Shown here in pieces: positions 1 to 8,940 of a DNA stretch of 64,000 nt. The stretch is from Synergistetes bacterium HGW-Synergistetes-1 (lineage in GTDB: Bacteria > Synergistota > Synergistia > Synergistales > Synergistaceae). The notes under the pieces were generated by a model. That model did no database searches, was not told where the DNA came from, and saw only the letters and a list, made by a program, of their open reading frames with translations. Within the stretch, counting starts at the first letter, position 1. Each line of letters starts with the position of its first letter. The translations under genes were made by a program, and so were the position numbers. The stretch spans positions 340,549 through 404,548 of the forward strand of contig PGXO01000001.1 in the NCBI GenBank assembly GCA_002839185.1. Direction: 5' to 3'.

Positions 1-1
1 C

Positions 2-1585
2 GTACTGGTCGAGGCTCCTGACGTTGAGGATACTATCTCGATACTGAGAGGCCTCAAAGAACGCTTCCAGCTCCATCACGGGGTCAGGATACAGGACAAC
101 GCACTTGTAGCCGCAGCTGTTCTTTCAAACCGGTACATTTCTGACAGATTTCTTCCGGACAAGGCCATAGACCTTGTTGACGAAGCATGTGCAATGATAA
201 GGACTGACATCGATTCCATGCCGGCAGAGCTGGACGATGTATCACGTCGTGTAATGCAGTTGGAAATCGAAGAGGCCGCGTTGAAAAATGAGAAGGACAA
301 GGCCAGCAAAGACCGCCTTGAAGCTCTGCAGAAGGAACTTGCAGATCTCAAGGAAAAGGCGAACACTCTTCGCGCTCAGTATGAGACTGAAAAGGAAAAT
401 ATTTCAAAGGTCAGAGCCATGCGTGAAGAAATTGAAAAAGTCAGACATGAGATAGAAAAGGCGGAAAGGGAATATGACCTTAACAAGGCTGCCCAGCTTC
501 GCCACGGAACTCTCCCCGGCCTTGAAAAAAAAATCGAAGAGGAAGAAAAAGCACTCACTTCCGGCGGTACTCGCCTGCTGAGGGAAGAGGTAACAGACGA
601 AGAGATAGCTCAGATAACAGCTAAATGGACAGGCATACCTGTAACTAAGCTGCTGGAGGGAGAAAAAGAAAAACTGCTTCATCTTGATTCCGAACTGCAC
701 CAGAGGATCATAGGCCAAAATGAGGCTGTAGAGCTCGTAGCTGACGCTGTGTTAAGGGCCCGTTCTGGAATAAAGGATCCCAAAAGACCGATAGGTTCTT
801 TTATCTTTCTCGGACCTACAGGGGTAGGAAAGACAGAGCTTGCCAGGGCGCTTGCGGAATCGCTCTTTGACTCCGAGGAGAATATCATAAGGATAGACAT
901 GTCTGAGTACATGGAAAAACATTCTGTTTCCAGATTGGTAGGAGCCCCCCCCGGATATGTCGGTTATGATGAGGGAGGCCAGCTTACCGAAGCTGTAAGA
1001 AGACATCCATATTCTGTGGTGCTTTTTGATGAAATAGAAAAAGCACATCCGGACGTTTTCAACATACTGCTGCAGATTCTAGACGACGGACGTGCTACGG
1101 ACAGCCACGGTAGGACTGTAAACTTTAAAAACTGTGTAATAATAATGACAAGCAACATCGGAGCACAGGATCTGATCAACGGTATGGACGCATCAACGGG
1201 CGATATATCCGAAAGTGCAAGGTCCGAGGTAATGTCTGCACTGAGGAGCAAATTCAGGCCGGAATTCCTGAACAGGGTCGACGAGATAATCTTCTTCAAG
1301 CCGCTGAGGATGGAAGAGATAACCGAGATAGTGAAGCTCCTGCTTAAGCATCTTGAAGACCGCCTTAAAGAAAGGAACATCGTTCTTGAAGTTGCGCCGG
1401 AAGCGCTGAACATCGCAGCCAGAAGCGGCTATGATCCGATCTACGGAGCAAGACCTCTGAAAAGGTATCTGCAGAAAAAGCTTGAGACACAGATCGCGCG
1501 CCTTATAATAAGCGGTGAAGCTGCAGACGGTTCAAGGATAAAAGTAGAAAATCAGGGGAACGACCTTGTGATCCATGTTGAATAA
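2..1585 (+). CDS. clpB: ATP-dependent disaggregase ClpB, 3' part (5' end outside window)
   Basis: ClpB is a hexameric AAA+ chaperone that pulls polypeptides out of aggregates with DnaK help. The reading frame is open from base 2, so only the last 527 residues are visible. They start near the end of the first ATPase domain. Next comes the long coiled-coil middle domain (about residues 70-170, rich in Glu, Lys and Leu), which separates ClpB from ClpA and ClpC. The second ATPase domain follows, with Walker [10 protein letters not shown] (about residue 271), Walker [12 protein letters not shown] and sensor TSNIG, then the C-terminal D2-small domain. The downstream gene is htpG, so two heat-shock chaperones sit together. 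Truncation here is only the window edge. Confidence 0.95.
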   Translation, partial: VLVEAPDVEDTISILRGLKERFQLHHGVRIQDNALVAAAVLSNRYISDRFLPDKAIDLVDEACAMIRTDIDSMPAELDDVSRRVMQLEIEEAALKNEKDKASKDRLEALQKELADLKEKANTLRAQYETEKENISKVRAMREEIEKVRHEIEKAEREYDLNKAAQLRHGTLPGLEKKIEEEEKALTSGGTRLLREEVTDEEIAQITAKWTGIPVTKLLEGEKEKLLHLDSELHQRIIGQNEAVELVADAVLRARSGIKDPKRPIGSFIFLGPTGVGKTELARALAESLFDSEENIIRIDMSEYMEKHSVSRLVGAPPGYVGYDEGGQLTEAVRRHPYSVVLFDEIEKAHPDVFNILLQILDDGRATDSHGRTVNFKNCVIIMTSNIGAQDLINGMDASTGDISESARSEVMSALRSKFRPEFLNRVDEIIFFKPLRMEEITEIVKLLLKHLEDRLKERNIVLEVAPEALNIAARSGYDPIYGARPLKRYLQKKLETQIARLIISGEAADGSRIKVENQGNDLVIHVE

Positions 1586-1642
1586 TCTCTAATTTCATGA
1601 AGGTTCGTTCGATGATCCAGGCCGGCAAATAATGTGAAATTT

Positions 1643-1682
1643 CCGGGACTGCAGCCGATTCAGCAATATGTTGCTGCCCCGG
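1643..1682 (+). terminator. stem-loop between clpB and htpG
   Basis: CCGGG (1643-1647) can pair with CCCGG (1678-1682), and inside it CAGCAA can pair with TTGCTG. The run after the stem is not a clean T tract (ATAACCTTTCTT). It may be a weak clpB terminator or a leader structure of htpG. Confidence 0.35.
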
Positions 1683-1726
1683 ATAACCTTTCTTAAATCA
1701 AACGACAAGATCAGGGAGGATATTGA

Positions 1727-3607
1727 ATGTCACAGAATATTGAGAAACATGAATTTCAAAGCGAAGCAAAGCAAGTCCTTGAGTTGATGATAAACTCCGT
1801 CTACTCCAACCCGGATATTTTTTTGCGGGAACTTATATCCAATGCTTCAGACGCGCTGGATAAACTGAGGATCGAAAGCCTGAGCAACACAGATCTTTCA
1901 GATCTGGCAAAAGACGGCGAAATCAGGATCGAGATAGACAAAGATTCAAAAACCCTGACAGTAAGCGACAACGGCATTGGGATGGAACGGGAGGACCTGG
2001 TCTCATACCTTGGCACTATCGCAAGAAGCGGTACTAAGGAATTCGTAAAAGCTATGCAGGAAGCCGCGTCTTCAAAGAACGGCGATCTGATAGGACAGTT
2101 TGGTGTGGGCTTTTATTCCAGTTTCATTGCCGCTGACAAAGTCACCGTCGAAACAAGAAAGGCCGGCTCTGACAAGAGCTGGACATGGGAATCTGAAGGC
2201 GAAGGCACATATACAATAATCGAAGGAAGCCGCGGATCGAACGGTACGACAATAACCCTCCACATGAAAGAAAGAGATAAGGACAACGAAGCCTCAAAAG
2301 ACTATCTTTCAGAATGGACCCTGAGAGGAATAATCAAACAGTATTCTGATTTTGTCACCTACCCCATCTATCTTGAAGACAAATCAGAAGAGAAAAAAGA
2401 AGATACAAAGAACGAGCCGGTAAACTCTATGAAGGCTCTGTGGACAAGGCCGGAGAATGAGGTAAGCGAGGACGAGTACAAAGAATTCTACCGTCACATG
2501 ACTCATGACTGGGAAGACCCGATTGATCGCATCAGCTACAAAGCAGAAGGTTCCAGTGAATTCCGCGCTCTGCTCTATATACCATCCCGTCCTCCCGTGG
2601 ATCTTTTCTTCCAGGAAGGAAAGCACGGAGTTCAGCTCTACATACGCCGGGTCTTTATAATGAGCGACTGCCGTGAGCTGATCCCGGAGTACCTGCGTTT
2701 TATCAAGGGCGTTGTAGATTCCGAAGACCTTTCTCTGAACATCTCCCGCGAAATACTCCAGCAGGACAGGCAGACAGCGATGATAAAGAGCAGCATTACA
2801 CGCAAGGTGCTTGACGCGCTCAAAAAAATGAAATCAGACCGCCTTGACGAGTATAAAAAATTCTGGCAGATATTCGGCATGGTCCTCAAGGAAGGAATAA
2901 TATCAGACACAAAAAACCGTGAGCAGATAATGAAGCTCTGCCTTCTTGACAGTTCCAGAGGCGAAAAGACCACTCTTGAAGAGTATGTTTCAAGGATGGC
3001 GGACGGGCAGAAAAATATTTACTACATCACTGGGGGCCCGATAAAAAACCTTGAGATTTCACCAAAGATCGAGGGATTTAAAAAGAAAAATATAGAAGTC
3101 CTTCTGCTCGGAGATGCTGTTGACGAGATCTGGGTGAACCATGCCAGAAAATTCGATGAATATGAATTCGTGTCAGTATCACAGGAGGACATTGCACTGC
3201 CGGAGGGAAGCGAGTTCGATAACTCAGAGGGAAAAGAGGAGCTCGAAAAGACGGGATTCATCTCAAAACTCAAGGAATCTCTCGCCAATATGGTGGAAGA
3301 TGTAAAAATATCCACAAGACTGGTCGACTCCCCTGCCTGCTTCGTACAGAAGGGAGAACCCATATCTCCTCAGATGAGAAACTTCTTCCGCAGCATGGGA
3401 CAGGAGGTACCTGAGGAAAAGAAGGTACTTGAGATCAACCCTTCACATCCCCTTATCAAGAAAATAGCTTCTGAGACGAAAAACGGAAATGCCGACGTCG
3501 CAGAGTGGGCAAATATCCTTATTGGCCTTGCCGCTATTTGCGAGGGAGAGCCGGTTGAGGACGGAAAGAAATTCACAAGACTCATAACAAAACTTCTGGA
3601 TAAATAA
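1727..3607 (+). CDS. htpG: Molecular chaperone HtpG (Hsp90 family)
   Basis: This is a dimeric cytosolic Hsp90 chaperone that remodels client proteins using ATP. The 626-residue length is normal for bacterial HtpG. The N-terminal GHKL ATPase motifs are visible: NASDALDKL with the catalytic Glu region before it, DNGIGM, and the lid and glycine loop GQFGVGFYS. The middle domain (about 220-490) and C-terminal dimerisation domain follow. A good ribosome site AGGGAGGA lies at 1713-1720, six bases before the ATG. It sits 141 bases behind clpB on the same strand and ends at a rho-independent terminator, so it is the last gene of this chaperone pair. Confidence 0.96.
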   Translation: MSQNIEKHEFQSEAKQVLELMINSVYSNPDIFLRELISNASDALDKLRIESLSNTDLSDLAKDGEIRIEIDKDSKTLTVSDNGIGMEREDLVSYLGTIARSGTKEFVKAMQEAASSKNGDLIGQFGVGFYSSFIAADKVTVETRKAGSDKSWTWESEGEGTYTIIEGSRGSNGTTITLHMKERDKDNEASKDYLSEWTLRGIIKQYSDFVTYPIYLEDKSEEKKEDTKNEPVNSMKALWTRPENEVSEDEYKEFYRHMTHDWEDPIDRISYKAEGSSEFRALLYIPSRPPVDLFFQEGKHGVQLYIRRVFIMSDCRELIPEYLRFIKGVVDSEDLSLNISREILQQDRQTAMIKSSITRKVLDALKKMKSDRLDEYKKFWQIFGMVLKEGIISDTKNREQIMKLCLLDSSRGEKTTLEEYVSRMADGQKNIYYITGGPIKNLEISPKIEGFKKKNIEVLLLGDAVDEIWVNHARKFDEYEFVSVSQEDIALPEGSEFDNSEGKEELEKTGFISKLKESLANMVEDVKISTRLVDSPACFVQKGEPISPQMRNFFRSMGQEVPEEKKVLEINPSHPLIKKIASETKNGNADVAEWANILIGLAAICEGEPVEDGKKFTRLITKLLDK

Positions 3608-3624
3608 GATTTTCCGAAATGACC

Positions 3625-3659
3625 AGGTGTGCCCGATCCTTACCGGACACACCTTTTTT
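3625..3659 (+). terminator. Rho-independent terminator after htpG
   Basis: AGGTGTGCCCG pairs with CGGACACACCT with one A-C mismatch, and the stem runs directly into six T. It shows that an apparent start codon at 3627 lies inside a terminator and is not used. Confidence 0.8.
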
Positions 3660-3758
3660 GTGGTTTTTTGCCTCCTGCAATTCCTCAGTTATTTCCTTTT
3701 TCTGCCTCTCACAGCACAAATCCTTTATAGAGGATTTGTGTTATGTTACACTTATGCG

Positions 3759-4463
3759 ATGAGAAAAATATTATTGACCTTGCTCCTGATTTTTTTATAT
3801 GTCGCAAGTCCGGCGGCTGCTTTTGAAAAAGCTGCGCCTATGGATTTTATTTTTAAAGGCGGGGACTACCGGGAAAGGATCACTATGGTGATAGAAGCCC
3901 CCATTACAGCGAGGATCAAGGGTCCGGAAGGATCCCATTTCTACATTGATTTCGCCGGGAGAAGCGAACTTCAGAACACTGAGACTGATGATAACGGAAT
4001 AGAGACGTATTCTGCAATTCCAGAGGCTGTTTCCATAAGGTCCGACAGGAATGACATCGATTCGAGGAAATTTTCTGCAGGATTGATCTATGAACCGGTC
4101 ACTTCTTCCCTTGCCTGGTTTTTACGCTCGTCCGGCCACGGTCATCCTGATGAGAAATGGACGAAAGAACTTTCCGAACGCGAATATCCGTTTATCGGAT
4201 TCCAGACAACAATAACAGCAGATGTAGGGACGAATGCTATCCTGGTCCAGTATGCAGGGATCGTTCCCGATACAAATGAAATAGTACTTGAAATTACAGA
4301 TGCTGACGCCCCTGATACTCTGACAAGAAAGATTATTAACCCTACGGAGGTCTCCGGCTACTTCCAGATGCCCGGAGGCGGGATCCTGGGCATCGACAGG
4401 ATAGAAACTGAGGAAGGAATCCCTATGCTCCATTATGAATGGGCGAAGGAACCGCCGCTCTAG
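3759..4463 (+). CDS. Predicted exported protein of unknown function
   Basis: I do not recognise this 234-residue protein. Starting at the ATG at 3759 gives a clear signal peptide: MRK, a hydrophobic stretch ILLTLLLIFLYVA, then a likely cleavage after SPAAA. The mature part is acidic, without cysteines or a second membrane segment, and looks rich in beta strand, so a periplasmic or outer-membrane-associated role is plausible. A frame open further upstream (from 3627) is rejected because it begins inside the htpG terminator. It stands alone: htpG is terminated before it, and a strong inverted repeat follows it. There is no convincing ribosome site (weak AGAGGA at about 3729). Confidence 0.75.
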   Translation: MRKILLTLLLIFLYVASPAAAFEKAAPMDFIFKGGDYRERITMVIEAPITARIKGPEGSHFYIDFAGRSELQNTETDDNGIETYSAIPEAVSIRSDRNDIDSRKFSAGLIYEPVTSSLAWFLRSSGHGHPDEKWTKELSEREYPFIGFQTTITADVGTNAILVQYAGIVPDTNEIVLEITDADAPDTLTRKIINPTEVSGYFQMPGGGILGIDRIETEEGIPMLHYEWAKEPPL

Positions 4464-4494
4464 TGATCAGGTCAAAGATAACAATGCCATTAAC

Positions 4495-4529
4495 ATCAAA
4501 AGCCCTGCTAAGTTAGCAGGGCTTTTGAT
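4495..4529. terminator. Bidirectional terminator
   Basis: A perfect 17-base inverted repeat (ATCAAAAGCCCTGCTAA, one central base, then its complement) is flanked by A and T runs. It can stop the exported-protein gene on + and transcripts coming through the tRNA on -. Confidence 0.8.
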
Positions 4530-4569
4530 CACTATGAACAGCCTCATATTTAAGGGCTGATATTTTTGA

Positions 4570-4646
4570 TGGTGGGCCCATCAGGAATCGAACCTGAAAC
4601 CATCCGGTTATGAGCCGGGAGCTCTAACCAATTGAGCTATGGGCCC
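4570..4646 (-). tRNA. tRNA with CAU anticodon (elongator Met or Ile2)
   Basis: The minus strand folds as a 77-nt tRNA with encoded CCA. The acceptor is GGGCCCA/TGGGCCC with discriminator A, the D arm has GAGC with a GGTTA loop, the anticodon loop is CTCATAA, and the T loop is TTCGATT. The anticodon stem has one C-A mismatch at 27-43. The CAU anticodon is used by initiator Met, elongator Met and lysidine-modified Ile2. The first pair G-C excludes the usual initiator mismatch. C4-G69 and C5-G68 resemble the pairs reported to favour the lysidine enzyme TilS, so Ile2 is a real alternative to Met. Confidence 0.9.
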
Positions 4647-4653
4647 GCGTATG

Positions 4654-4833
4654 TTACTCGATAGTTATTGCTGATACGGGACAGCTGTCTGAAGCCTCTT
4701 TGGCACAGTCAGTAATTTCCTGAGAAATAACCATGCCCTTTCCTTCGTCTTCATCAAGCTTAAAAATTTCCGGGCAAAGCTGCGCGCAAACTCCGCATCC
4801 AATACACTCATCAAGGTTGATCTTGATCCCCAT
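4654..4833 (-). CDS. Single [4Fe-4S] cluster ferredoxin
   Basis: This small protein of 59 residues is a low-potential electron carrier. It shows CIGCGVC near residue 10, CP four residues later and a second CP near residue 50, with an extra Cys (DCAKE) that could form a disulfide. The spacing resembles Thermotoga-type one-cluster ferredoxins, where the fourth ligand is the Cys of the distal CP. The ATG at 4833 has GGAGG upstream with about 10 bases between. A nearer ATG at 4838 is out of frame. It is followed within 10 bases by the CAU tRNA on the same strand. Its likely partners are oxidoreductases of anaerobic metabolism encoded elsewhere. Confidence 0.92.
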   Translation of the reverse strand: MGIKINLDECIGCGVCAQLCPEIFKLDEDEGKGMVISQEITDCAKEASDSCPVSAITIE

Positions 4834-4853
4834 GGCATGGTCACCTCCCTTCC

Positions 4854-4871
4854 GGCGTAAGATTCTACGCC
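4854..4871. other. Hairpin in the purR-ferredoxin gap
   Basis: GGCGTA and TACGCC form a perfect 6-bp stem with a 6-base loop, just upstream of the ferredoxin ribosome site. No T run follows on the minus strand, so it is either a weak purR terminator or a leader hairpin. Confidence 0.35.
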
Positions 4872-4905
4872 AAGAATGGAATTACGTCAAATGAAATTTT
4901 TAATT

Positions 4906-5706
4906 TTATTTTTCCGGGGTCACAAAAAGCGTCGCTTTCCCGTCCCTGTGGGAAAGGGTCAGTAATGACCTGTAGGCAGGGACCGCTTTATTTTCAGGTT
5001 CTTCTGAAGCAATAAAGATGCCCACGCCAACGACCTCAGCATCAAATTGCTTCGCCATTAGAAGCATTCCAGCAGCTGTACTTCCGCCTCTCATGAAGTC
5101 ATCAACAACAAGCACCCGGCATCCTCTCTTCAACTGCCTTGTGCCGATGTACATGGTTTTGACATCACCGTTGGCGGTCGGATAATGGACACCTACAGCG
5201 GATCCGTCGCTTGGCCTGTTTCTGAAGCGGCAGACTGCAAGAGGAACTCCCATTGCGTATGCTGCAAACATTGCGATCGGTATTCCTTTTACCTCCGAAG
5301 TCATTACCACATCGGGGCGGGATCCTGCAAAGAGCGAAGACATCGCGTACCCAAGGGATAGAGCTATTTCAGGATTAAAGATGAGATCGCTGTAATAGAT
5401 AAGTCCTCCAGGCAGATACCTGTCTTTGTCTGCAAGTGTTTCCGCTATCCCCTGAAGCATCTTTGTCCTGTATTCCCCTGTACAGAGAGGTATGAACCGT
5501 GCACCGCCGCTGCGTCCCCGATCGACCTGCATCTGGCCGAATCCTTCAGCAGTCATCGCCGAATTGATCACTTCAACGTCATCGCTGATAACAGTTTTTG
5601 ATACATTAAATTTGCCTGCCAGATCTGTCAGGGAGACAAGTTTGGAAGGAGTAAGCATAAACTTGGCCGCCAGTCTTACAAGTCTTTCTGTTCTCTGCCC
5701 TCTCAT
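4906..5706 (-). CDS. purR: Purine operon repressor, PurR type of Gram-positive bacteria
   Basis: This is a DNA-binding regulator that senses PRPP and controls purine genes in Bacillus-type bacteria. It has 266 residues, close to the B. subtilis protein. The N-terminal 70 residues form a winged helix (LVSLTDLAGKFNVSKTVISD). The rest is a type I phosphoribosyltransferase fold with the PRPP loop VLVVDDFMRGGST at 198-210. It starts six bases after the ispE stop, and the pair ispE-purR, preceded by veg, matches the B. subtilis order. No enzyme of purine synthesis lies in the window, so its targets must be elsewhere. It is distinct from the LacI-type PurR of enterobacteria. Confidence 0.93.
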   Translation of the reverse strand: MRGQRTERLVRLAAKFMLTPSKLVSLTDLAGKFNVSKTVISDDVEVINSAMTAEGFGQMQVDRGRSGGARFIPLCTGEYRTKMLQGIAETLADKDRYLPGGLIYYSDLIFNPEIALSLGYAMSSLFAGSRPDVVMTSEVKGIPIAMFAAYAMGVPLAVCRFRNRPSDGSAVGVHYPTANGDVKTMYIGTRQLKRGCRVLVVDDFMRGGSTAAGMLLMAKQFDAEVVGVGIFIASEEPENKAVPAYRSLLTLSHRDGKATLFVTPEK

Positions 5707-5712
5707 TGAGCA

Positions 5713-6582
5713 TCACTCCAATTCCGTTGTTTTTATGATCCATTCTTCCCGTTCTAAAAATTGTTTTGCATTATTAAGAGAGAAACCGTCTCTGAATAGC
5801 ATAAAGAGTGCGCTTCCACTGCCGGATAACCCCCAGGCAAGTGAGCCTGACTTTTCAGCAATATCAAAAGCTGTACGGTACTCTGAGTGTTTCTTTGATA
5901 ATGCTTCGAGAAAATCATTGTGCAGAAGGCCAATCTTCCCTTTTGATCTTAATTTTTCAAATATCGTAAGTATCTCTTCCCTGCATCCTTCGTACCGATG
6001 TTCTGTTTTATTATTCTTTCTCGATCTGTCAATTTCCATATATGCAGCTGAGGTATCAGAACTCCATCGCGGAAATACAAGAAACCACTTCAAATCCGGT
6101 GTTCCGGTCAGAGGTTCTACATTTTCGCCAAGTCCTCTAACGATCGCCAGATCAGCGTTCCCTGCAAGAAAAGGTACATCTGCTCCGATCCGGGAAACTG
6201 GACCGTTTTCGATGTCCAGCCCATATTTATTGTTCAACCAGCACAGCAGTGCCGCTGCATTGCCGCTCCCAGCGCCTACCCCGCTTCCGGTAGGATATTC
6301 TTTTTTCAGGCGCATTTGCAGCGGAGGTATCTCCGAACATTTTGACCTTGCCCACTTCAATGTCCGGACAAGTATATTTTCTCCGCTGATTTCCATACCC
6401 TCTGTTATTATAATATCACCTATATTTTCATCGTCATGAGGTTGAATTGTCAACCCCTCTATCCCTTTTTTCTTCCAAAACAAAGAAATAATTTCATGGT
6501 AGCCATCAGGCCTTTGAGAAAGCACTTTAAGTGTTATGTTGATTTTTATTGGGCTGATCAATAATTCTTCCAGAACTATCAC
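5713..6582 (-). CDS. ispE: 4-diphosphocytidyl-2-C-methyl-D-erythritol kinase
   Basis: This GHMP kinase phosphorylates CDP-methylerythritol in the non-mevalonate isoprenoid pathway. Visible motifs are the N-terminal PIKIN and RPDGYHE, the ATP loop PTGSGVGAGSGNAAA, and the third motif LSGSGSALF. The start is uncertain: no ATG lies between the upstream terminator and PIKIN. The GTG at 6582 is given here. A TTG at 6561 is the main alternative, because AGAGGTGAT overlaps the GTG and could serve as the ribosome site for a later start. Longer frames reach into the hairpin at 6605-6643 and are unlikely. It is followed by purR after six bases. Confidence 0.93.
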   Translation of the reverse strand: MIVLEELLISPIKINITLKVLSQRPDGYHEIISLFWKKKGIEGLTIQPHDDENIGDIIITEGMEISGENILVRTLKWARSKCSEIPPLQMRLKKEYPTGSGVGAGSGNAAALLCWLNNKYGLDIENGPVSRIGADVPFLAGNADLAIVRGLGENVEPLTGTPDLKWFLVFPRWSSDTSAAYMEIDRSRKNNKTEHRYEGCREEILTIFEKLRSKGKIGLLHNDFLEALSKKHSEYRTAFDIAEKSGSLAWGLSGSGSALFMLFRDGFSLNNAKQFLEREEWIIKTTELE

Positions 6583-6604
6583 CTCTGCTAAAATCGGTCT
6601 CCAT

Positions 6605-6643
6605 AAAAAAACATGCCCTGGCTTTTGCCAGGGCATGTTTTTT
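6605..6643. terminator. Strong hairpin between veg and ispE
   Basis: A perfect inverted repeat (AAAAAACATGCCCTGGC, loop TTTT, and its complement) has A and T runs on both sides. On the minus strand it lies directly after the veg stop codon and before ispE. It should end most veg transcripts, leaving ispE-purR to read-through or a promoter of its own. Confidence 0.85.
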
Positions 6644-6649
6644 CTTATT

Positions 6650-6895
6650 TTAGAAAAGATTCTCCCCGCTTGATTCCAGCTGCACTTCAACCTCTCTAGT
6701 CAGAAGATCCGCATAACTGAAGGAGACTGTGCTCTGCTGAGATTCAATGTAGACAGTGAACAGACTTGGATATGTTTCCTGAATGATCCCGTTTCGCTCT
6801 TCGACTTTTCTACGGCCATTCGCGGCCCTGTAAAAAATTCGGGATCCTTTGTGCAGACGCACTAGTTCTCTAATAGTATCTAAAGTTTGCGCCAT
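6650..6895 (-). CDS. veg: Veg family protein
   Basis: This is a small cytosolic protein of the Veg family (81 residues; the B. subtilis protein has 86), reported there to stimulate biofilm formation by countering SinR. The sequence shares the family blocks ANGRRKVEERNGII, ETYPSLF and FSYADLLT. The start is the ATG at 6895 behind a full GGAGGTG. A GTG three codons earlier is part of that ribosome site. The promoter is excellent (see 6925-6953), as for the strongly expressed B. subtilis veg. It is separated from ispE by a strong terminator. Its function in a diderm is not known. Confidence 0.93.
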   Translation of the reverse strand: MAQTLDTIRELVRLHKGSRIFYRAANGRRKVEERNGIIQETYPSLFTVYIESQQSTVSFSYADLLTREVEVQLESSGENLF

Positions 6896-6907
6896 ACACT
6901 TCACCTC

Positions 6908-6922
6908 CGACCCTTAGTCGGA
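6908..6922 (-). promoter_or_regulatory. 5' leader hairpin of veg next to the ribosome site
   Basis: CCGAC and GTCGG form a 5-bp stem in the first bases of the veg transcript. The 3' arm shares its GG with the ribosome site GGAGGTG, so folding and ribosome binding may compete, or the hairpin may protect the 5' end. Confidence 0.4.
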
Positions 6923-6924
6923 CT

Positions 6925-6953
6925 ATTGTACAGCAAATTCAGATAAATATCAA
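6925..6953 (-). promoter_or_regulatory. Sigma-70 type promoter of veg
   Basis: On the minus strand TTGATA (6948-6953) and TACAAT (6925-6930) are 17 bp apart, so transcription should start near 6918, just upstream of the veg ribosome site. Confidence 0.8.
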
Positions 6954-7026
6954 GTTTTTAATAATATTTACTAATTGAAACAATCAAGTCTATAACAGCA
7001 CAAAACTTTAAAACATCAACTCAGTC

Positions 7027-8940
7027 TCATCGTTTAAGAAGCAGTCTTTTGTCACCCACCCTGCGGGTAACTCCTTTACTGTCGAAATATTCAAGCAATG
7101 GAAGGATGTATTTCCTGCTGCTGTTCGTTATATCACGCACTCCCGCTAAGGTGATCTCACCATCGATTCCGGCAAGCTTTTTTCTCAGGTCCTCCTCAAT
7201 GGTCAAAAATAGAAGGTAGCCCTCTCCAATGATGCTGAGATCCTTACGCTCTTTCAGATAGGCGATCATCCTGGTCATTTCTTTTTCAGACACACCAAGG
7301 GCAGATCTTGCTTCTTCCACTGAATGCATTGCGTATCCCGCAGTGATCGCCAGTTCCCTGAACTTTGAGACCTCTGAAAAAAATTTGGCTTCATCAAATG
7401 GTTCAAAATCTGAAAGTCTGTATCTGTCTCCATCCAAAACAAGCCACCGGTCTCTTAGAAAGATCCTGAGCAATTCTTTAACGAAACGAATATCGTTGAT
7501 CATAAGGCACTTTGAAACTTCTTCAATTTCTATTCCTTTTCTCTCAGGATGTTCTCCATGGAATCTTTTCAGTTCTGATCCCAGGACCCCCTTAAGAAAA
7601 CTTATTTTTTCTGACGAAATGTAAGTCGTCTCGCCTGTTTTTATCGTTGCCATGCGGCCCTTAGCCTCAAGGCTCGATACGATACTCTCAAGCCGGGATT
7701 TATCCGTTCCAAGCAACAGGAAGGCCTTCCTGGCCTTCAGGATCCCTTTGTAGTCAAGAAGGGAGGCAAAACGATCCTTTTCGTTTTCGCTCTCTGAGAC
7801 TTTATTCAAGAAAGATATCAGAGATGCTTTTGATATTTTGCTCTTTGGTCTTTCTCCTGCAGGAAGCAAGACCCTTCCTCCCGCTATCGTTCTCAAGGGG
7901 CTGTATGTCCTGAGAATGAAATGAGCATCATGAGAGACAGTTATCTCTTCTTCGGGGAGCAGTTGAGCAGGTGCAGATTCCCCGGGCAATATTCTCTCCC
8001 TGTCAAGGAGCGAGATCCTGGCAATCGTATCTGTGGTTCCGACATGAAGCCTCAGCCTCTGCCAATGCTCCACAGGCTCGCTGAAGGAACTCAGTACTTT
8101 TACATGAACATCTAAGCATCCTGTTGCCGAAAAACTTTCAGCTGCAGTGAGAGCATCCCCTCTTTTTACTTTATCCAATGATGTTCCGGAAATGTTGATG
8201 GCAACCCTCTGACCGGCATATGCAGCTCCTACATTTTCACCGTGGACCTGCAGTGACCTCACCTTGGAGGCCAATCCGGCCGGCATGATCTGGACATCGT
8301 CTCCCTCTGATACAGATCCCTTCATCGCTGTACCCGTCAGAACAGTGCCAAAACCGGAGATGTGGAATGCCCTGTCCACCGGCATAAAGAATGCTCCGTT
8401 CCGGTCTCTCTGCTTTGCAGAGAGGACCATCCCTTCAATCTCAGACAAAAGGTCCGGTATGCCTTTCCCGGTGAGTGCAGAGACCGGGATCAGCGGTTTT
8501 CCTTCGAGAAAGGTGCCTGCTGTAAGCGAATATATCTCATCTTTTGCCAGCTCCAGCATTTCTTCATCCACCAGGTCTATCTTGTTGATGACCGCTATGC
8601 CGTTTTGGATACCCAACAACGTGAGTATCTCAAGATGTTCCCTCGTCTGAGGCATTACACCGTCATCAGCAGCGATAACAAGCATCACTGCGTCAATACC
8701 TGCCGCACCTGCAACCATCTGCCTTATAAATTTTTCATGTCCGGGAACGTCAATTATGCTTATTGTCTTTCCGGACGGGAGGTCAAGAGGGGCAAACCCA
8801 AGCTCGATCGTCATCCCTCTCTTTTTTTCCTCCAGGAGACGGTCGCAGTCCACCCCTGAGAGCGCTCTGACTATGGCTGTTTTTCCATGGTCGATGTGCC
8901 CTGCTGTGCCTAAAACGAATGGGTATTCCCTGTTAGTCAC
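7027..8940 (-). CDS. selB: Selenocysteine-specific elongation factor SelB
   Basis: SelB is a GTPase that carries Sec-tRNA to UGA codons marked by a SECIS hairpin. It has 637 residues. The G domain is clear, with GHIDHGKT (14-21), DVPGHEKFI and NKIDL. Two beta-barrel domains and a C-terminal run of winged helices (about 390-637), which bind SECIS RNA, follow. The start is a GTG that overlaps the selA stop by eight bases (GTGACTAA), so translation is coupled to selA. The gene ends about 120 bases before the veg promoter. selC and selD are not in the window. Confidence 0.96.
   Translation of the reverse strand: MTNREYPFVLGTAGHIDHGKTAIVRALSGVDCDRLLEEKKRGMTIELGFAPLDLPSGKTISIIDVPGHEKFIRQMVAGAAGIDAVMLVIAADDGVMPQTREHLEILTLLGIQNGIAVINKIDLVDEEMLELAKDEIYSLTAGTFLEGKPLIPVSALTGKGIPDLLSEIEGMVLSAKQRDRNGAFFMPVDRAFHISGFGTVLTGTAMKGSVSEGDDVQIMPAGLASKVRSLQVHGENVGAAYAGQRVAINISGTSLDKVKRGDALTAAESFSATGCLDVHVKVLSSFSEPVEHWQRLRLHVGTTDTIARISLLDRERILPGESAPAQLLPEEEITVSHDAHFILRTYSPLRTIAGGRVLLPAGERPKSKISKASLISFLNKVSESENEKDRFASLLDYKGILKARKAFLLLGTDKSRLESIVSSLEAKGRMATIKTGETTYISSEKISFLKGVLGSELKRFHGEHPERKGIEIEEVSKCLMINDIRFVKELLRIFLRDRWLVLDGDRYRLSDFEPFDEAKFFSEVSKFRELAITAGYAMHSVEEARSALGVSEKEMTRMIAYLKERKDLSIIGEGYLLFLTIEEDLRKKLAGIDGEITLAGVRDITNSSRKYILPLLEYFDSKGVTRRVGDKRLLLKR

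Noticed and set aside
3627..3758. N-terminal extension of the unknown exported protein
   Set aside because: The frame starts inside the htpG terminator; the ATG at 3759 gives a clean signal peptide.
5492..6439. 315-codon plus-strand ORF opposite purR and ispE
   Set aside because: Serine- and leucine-rich antisense shadow without a ribosome site; both minus-strand genes have clear motifs.
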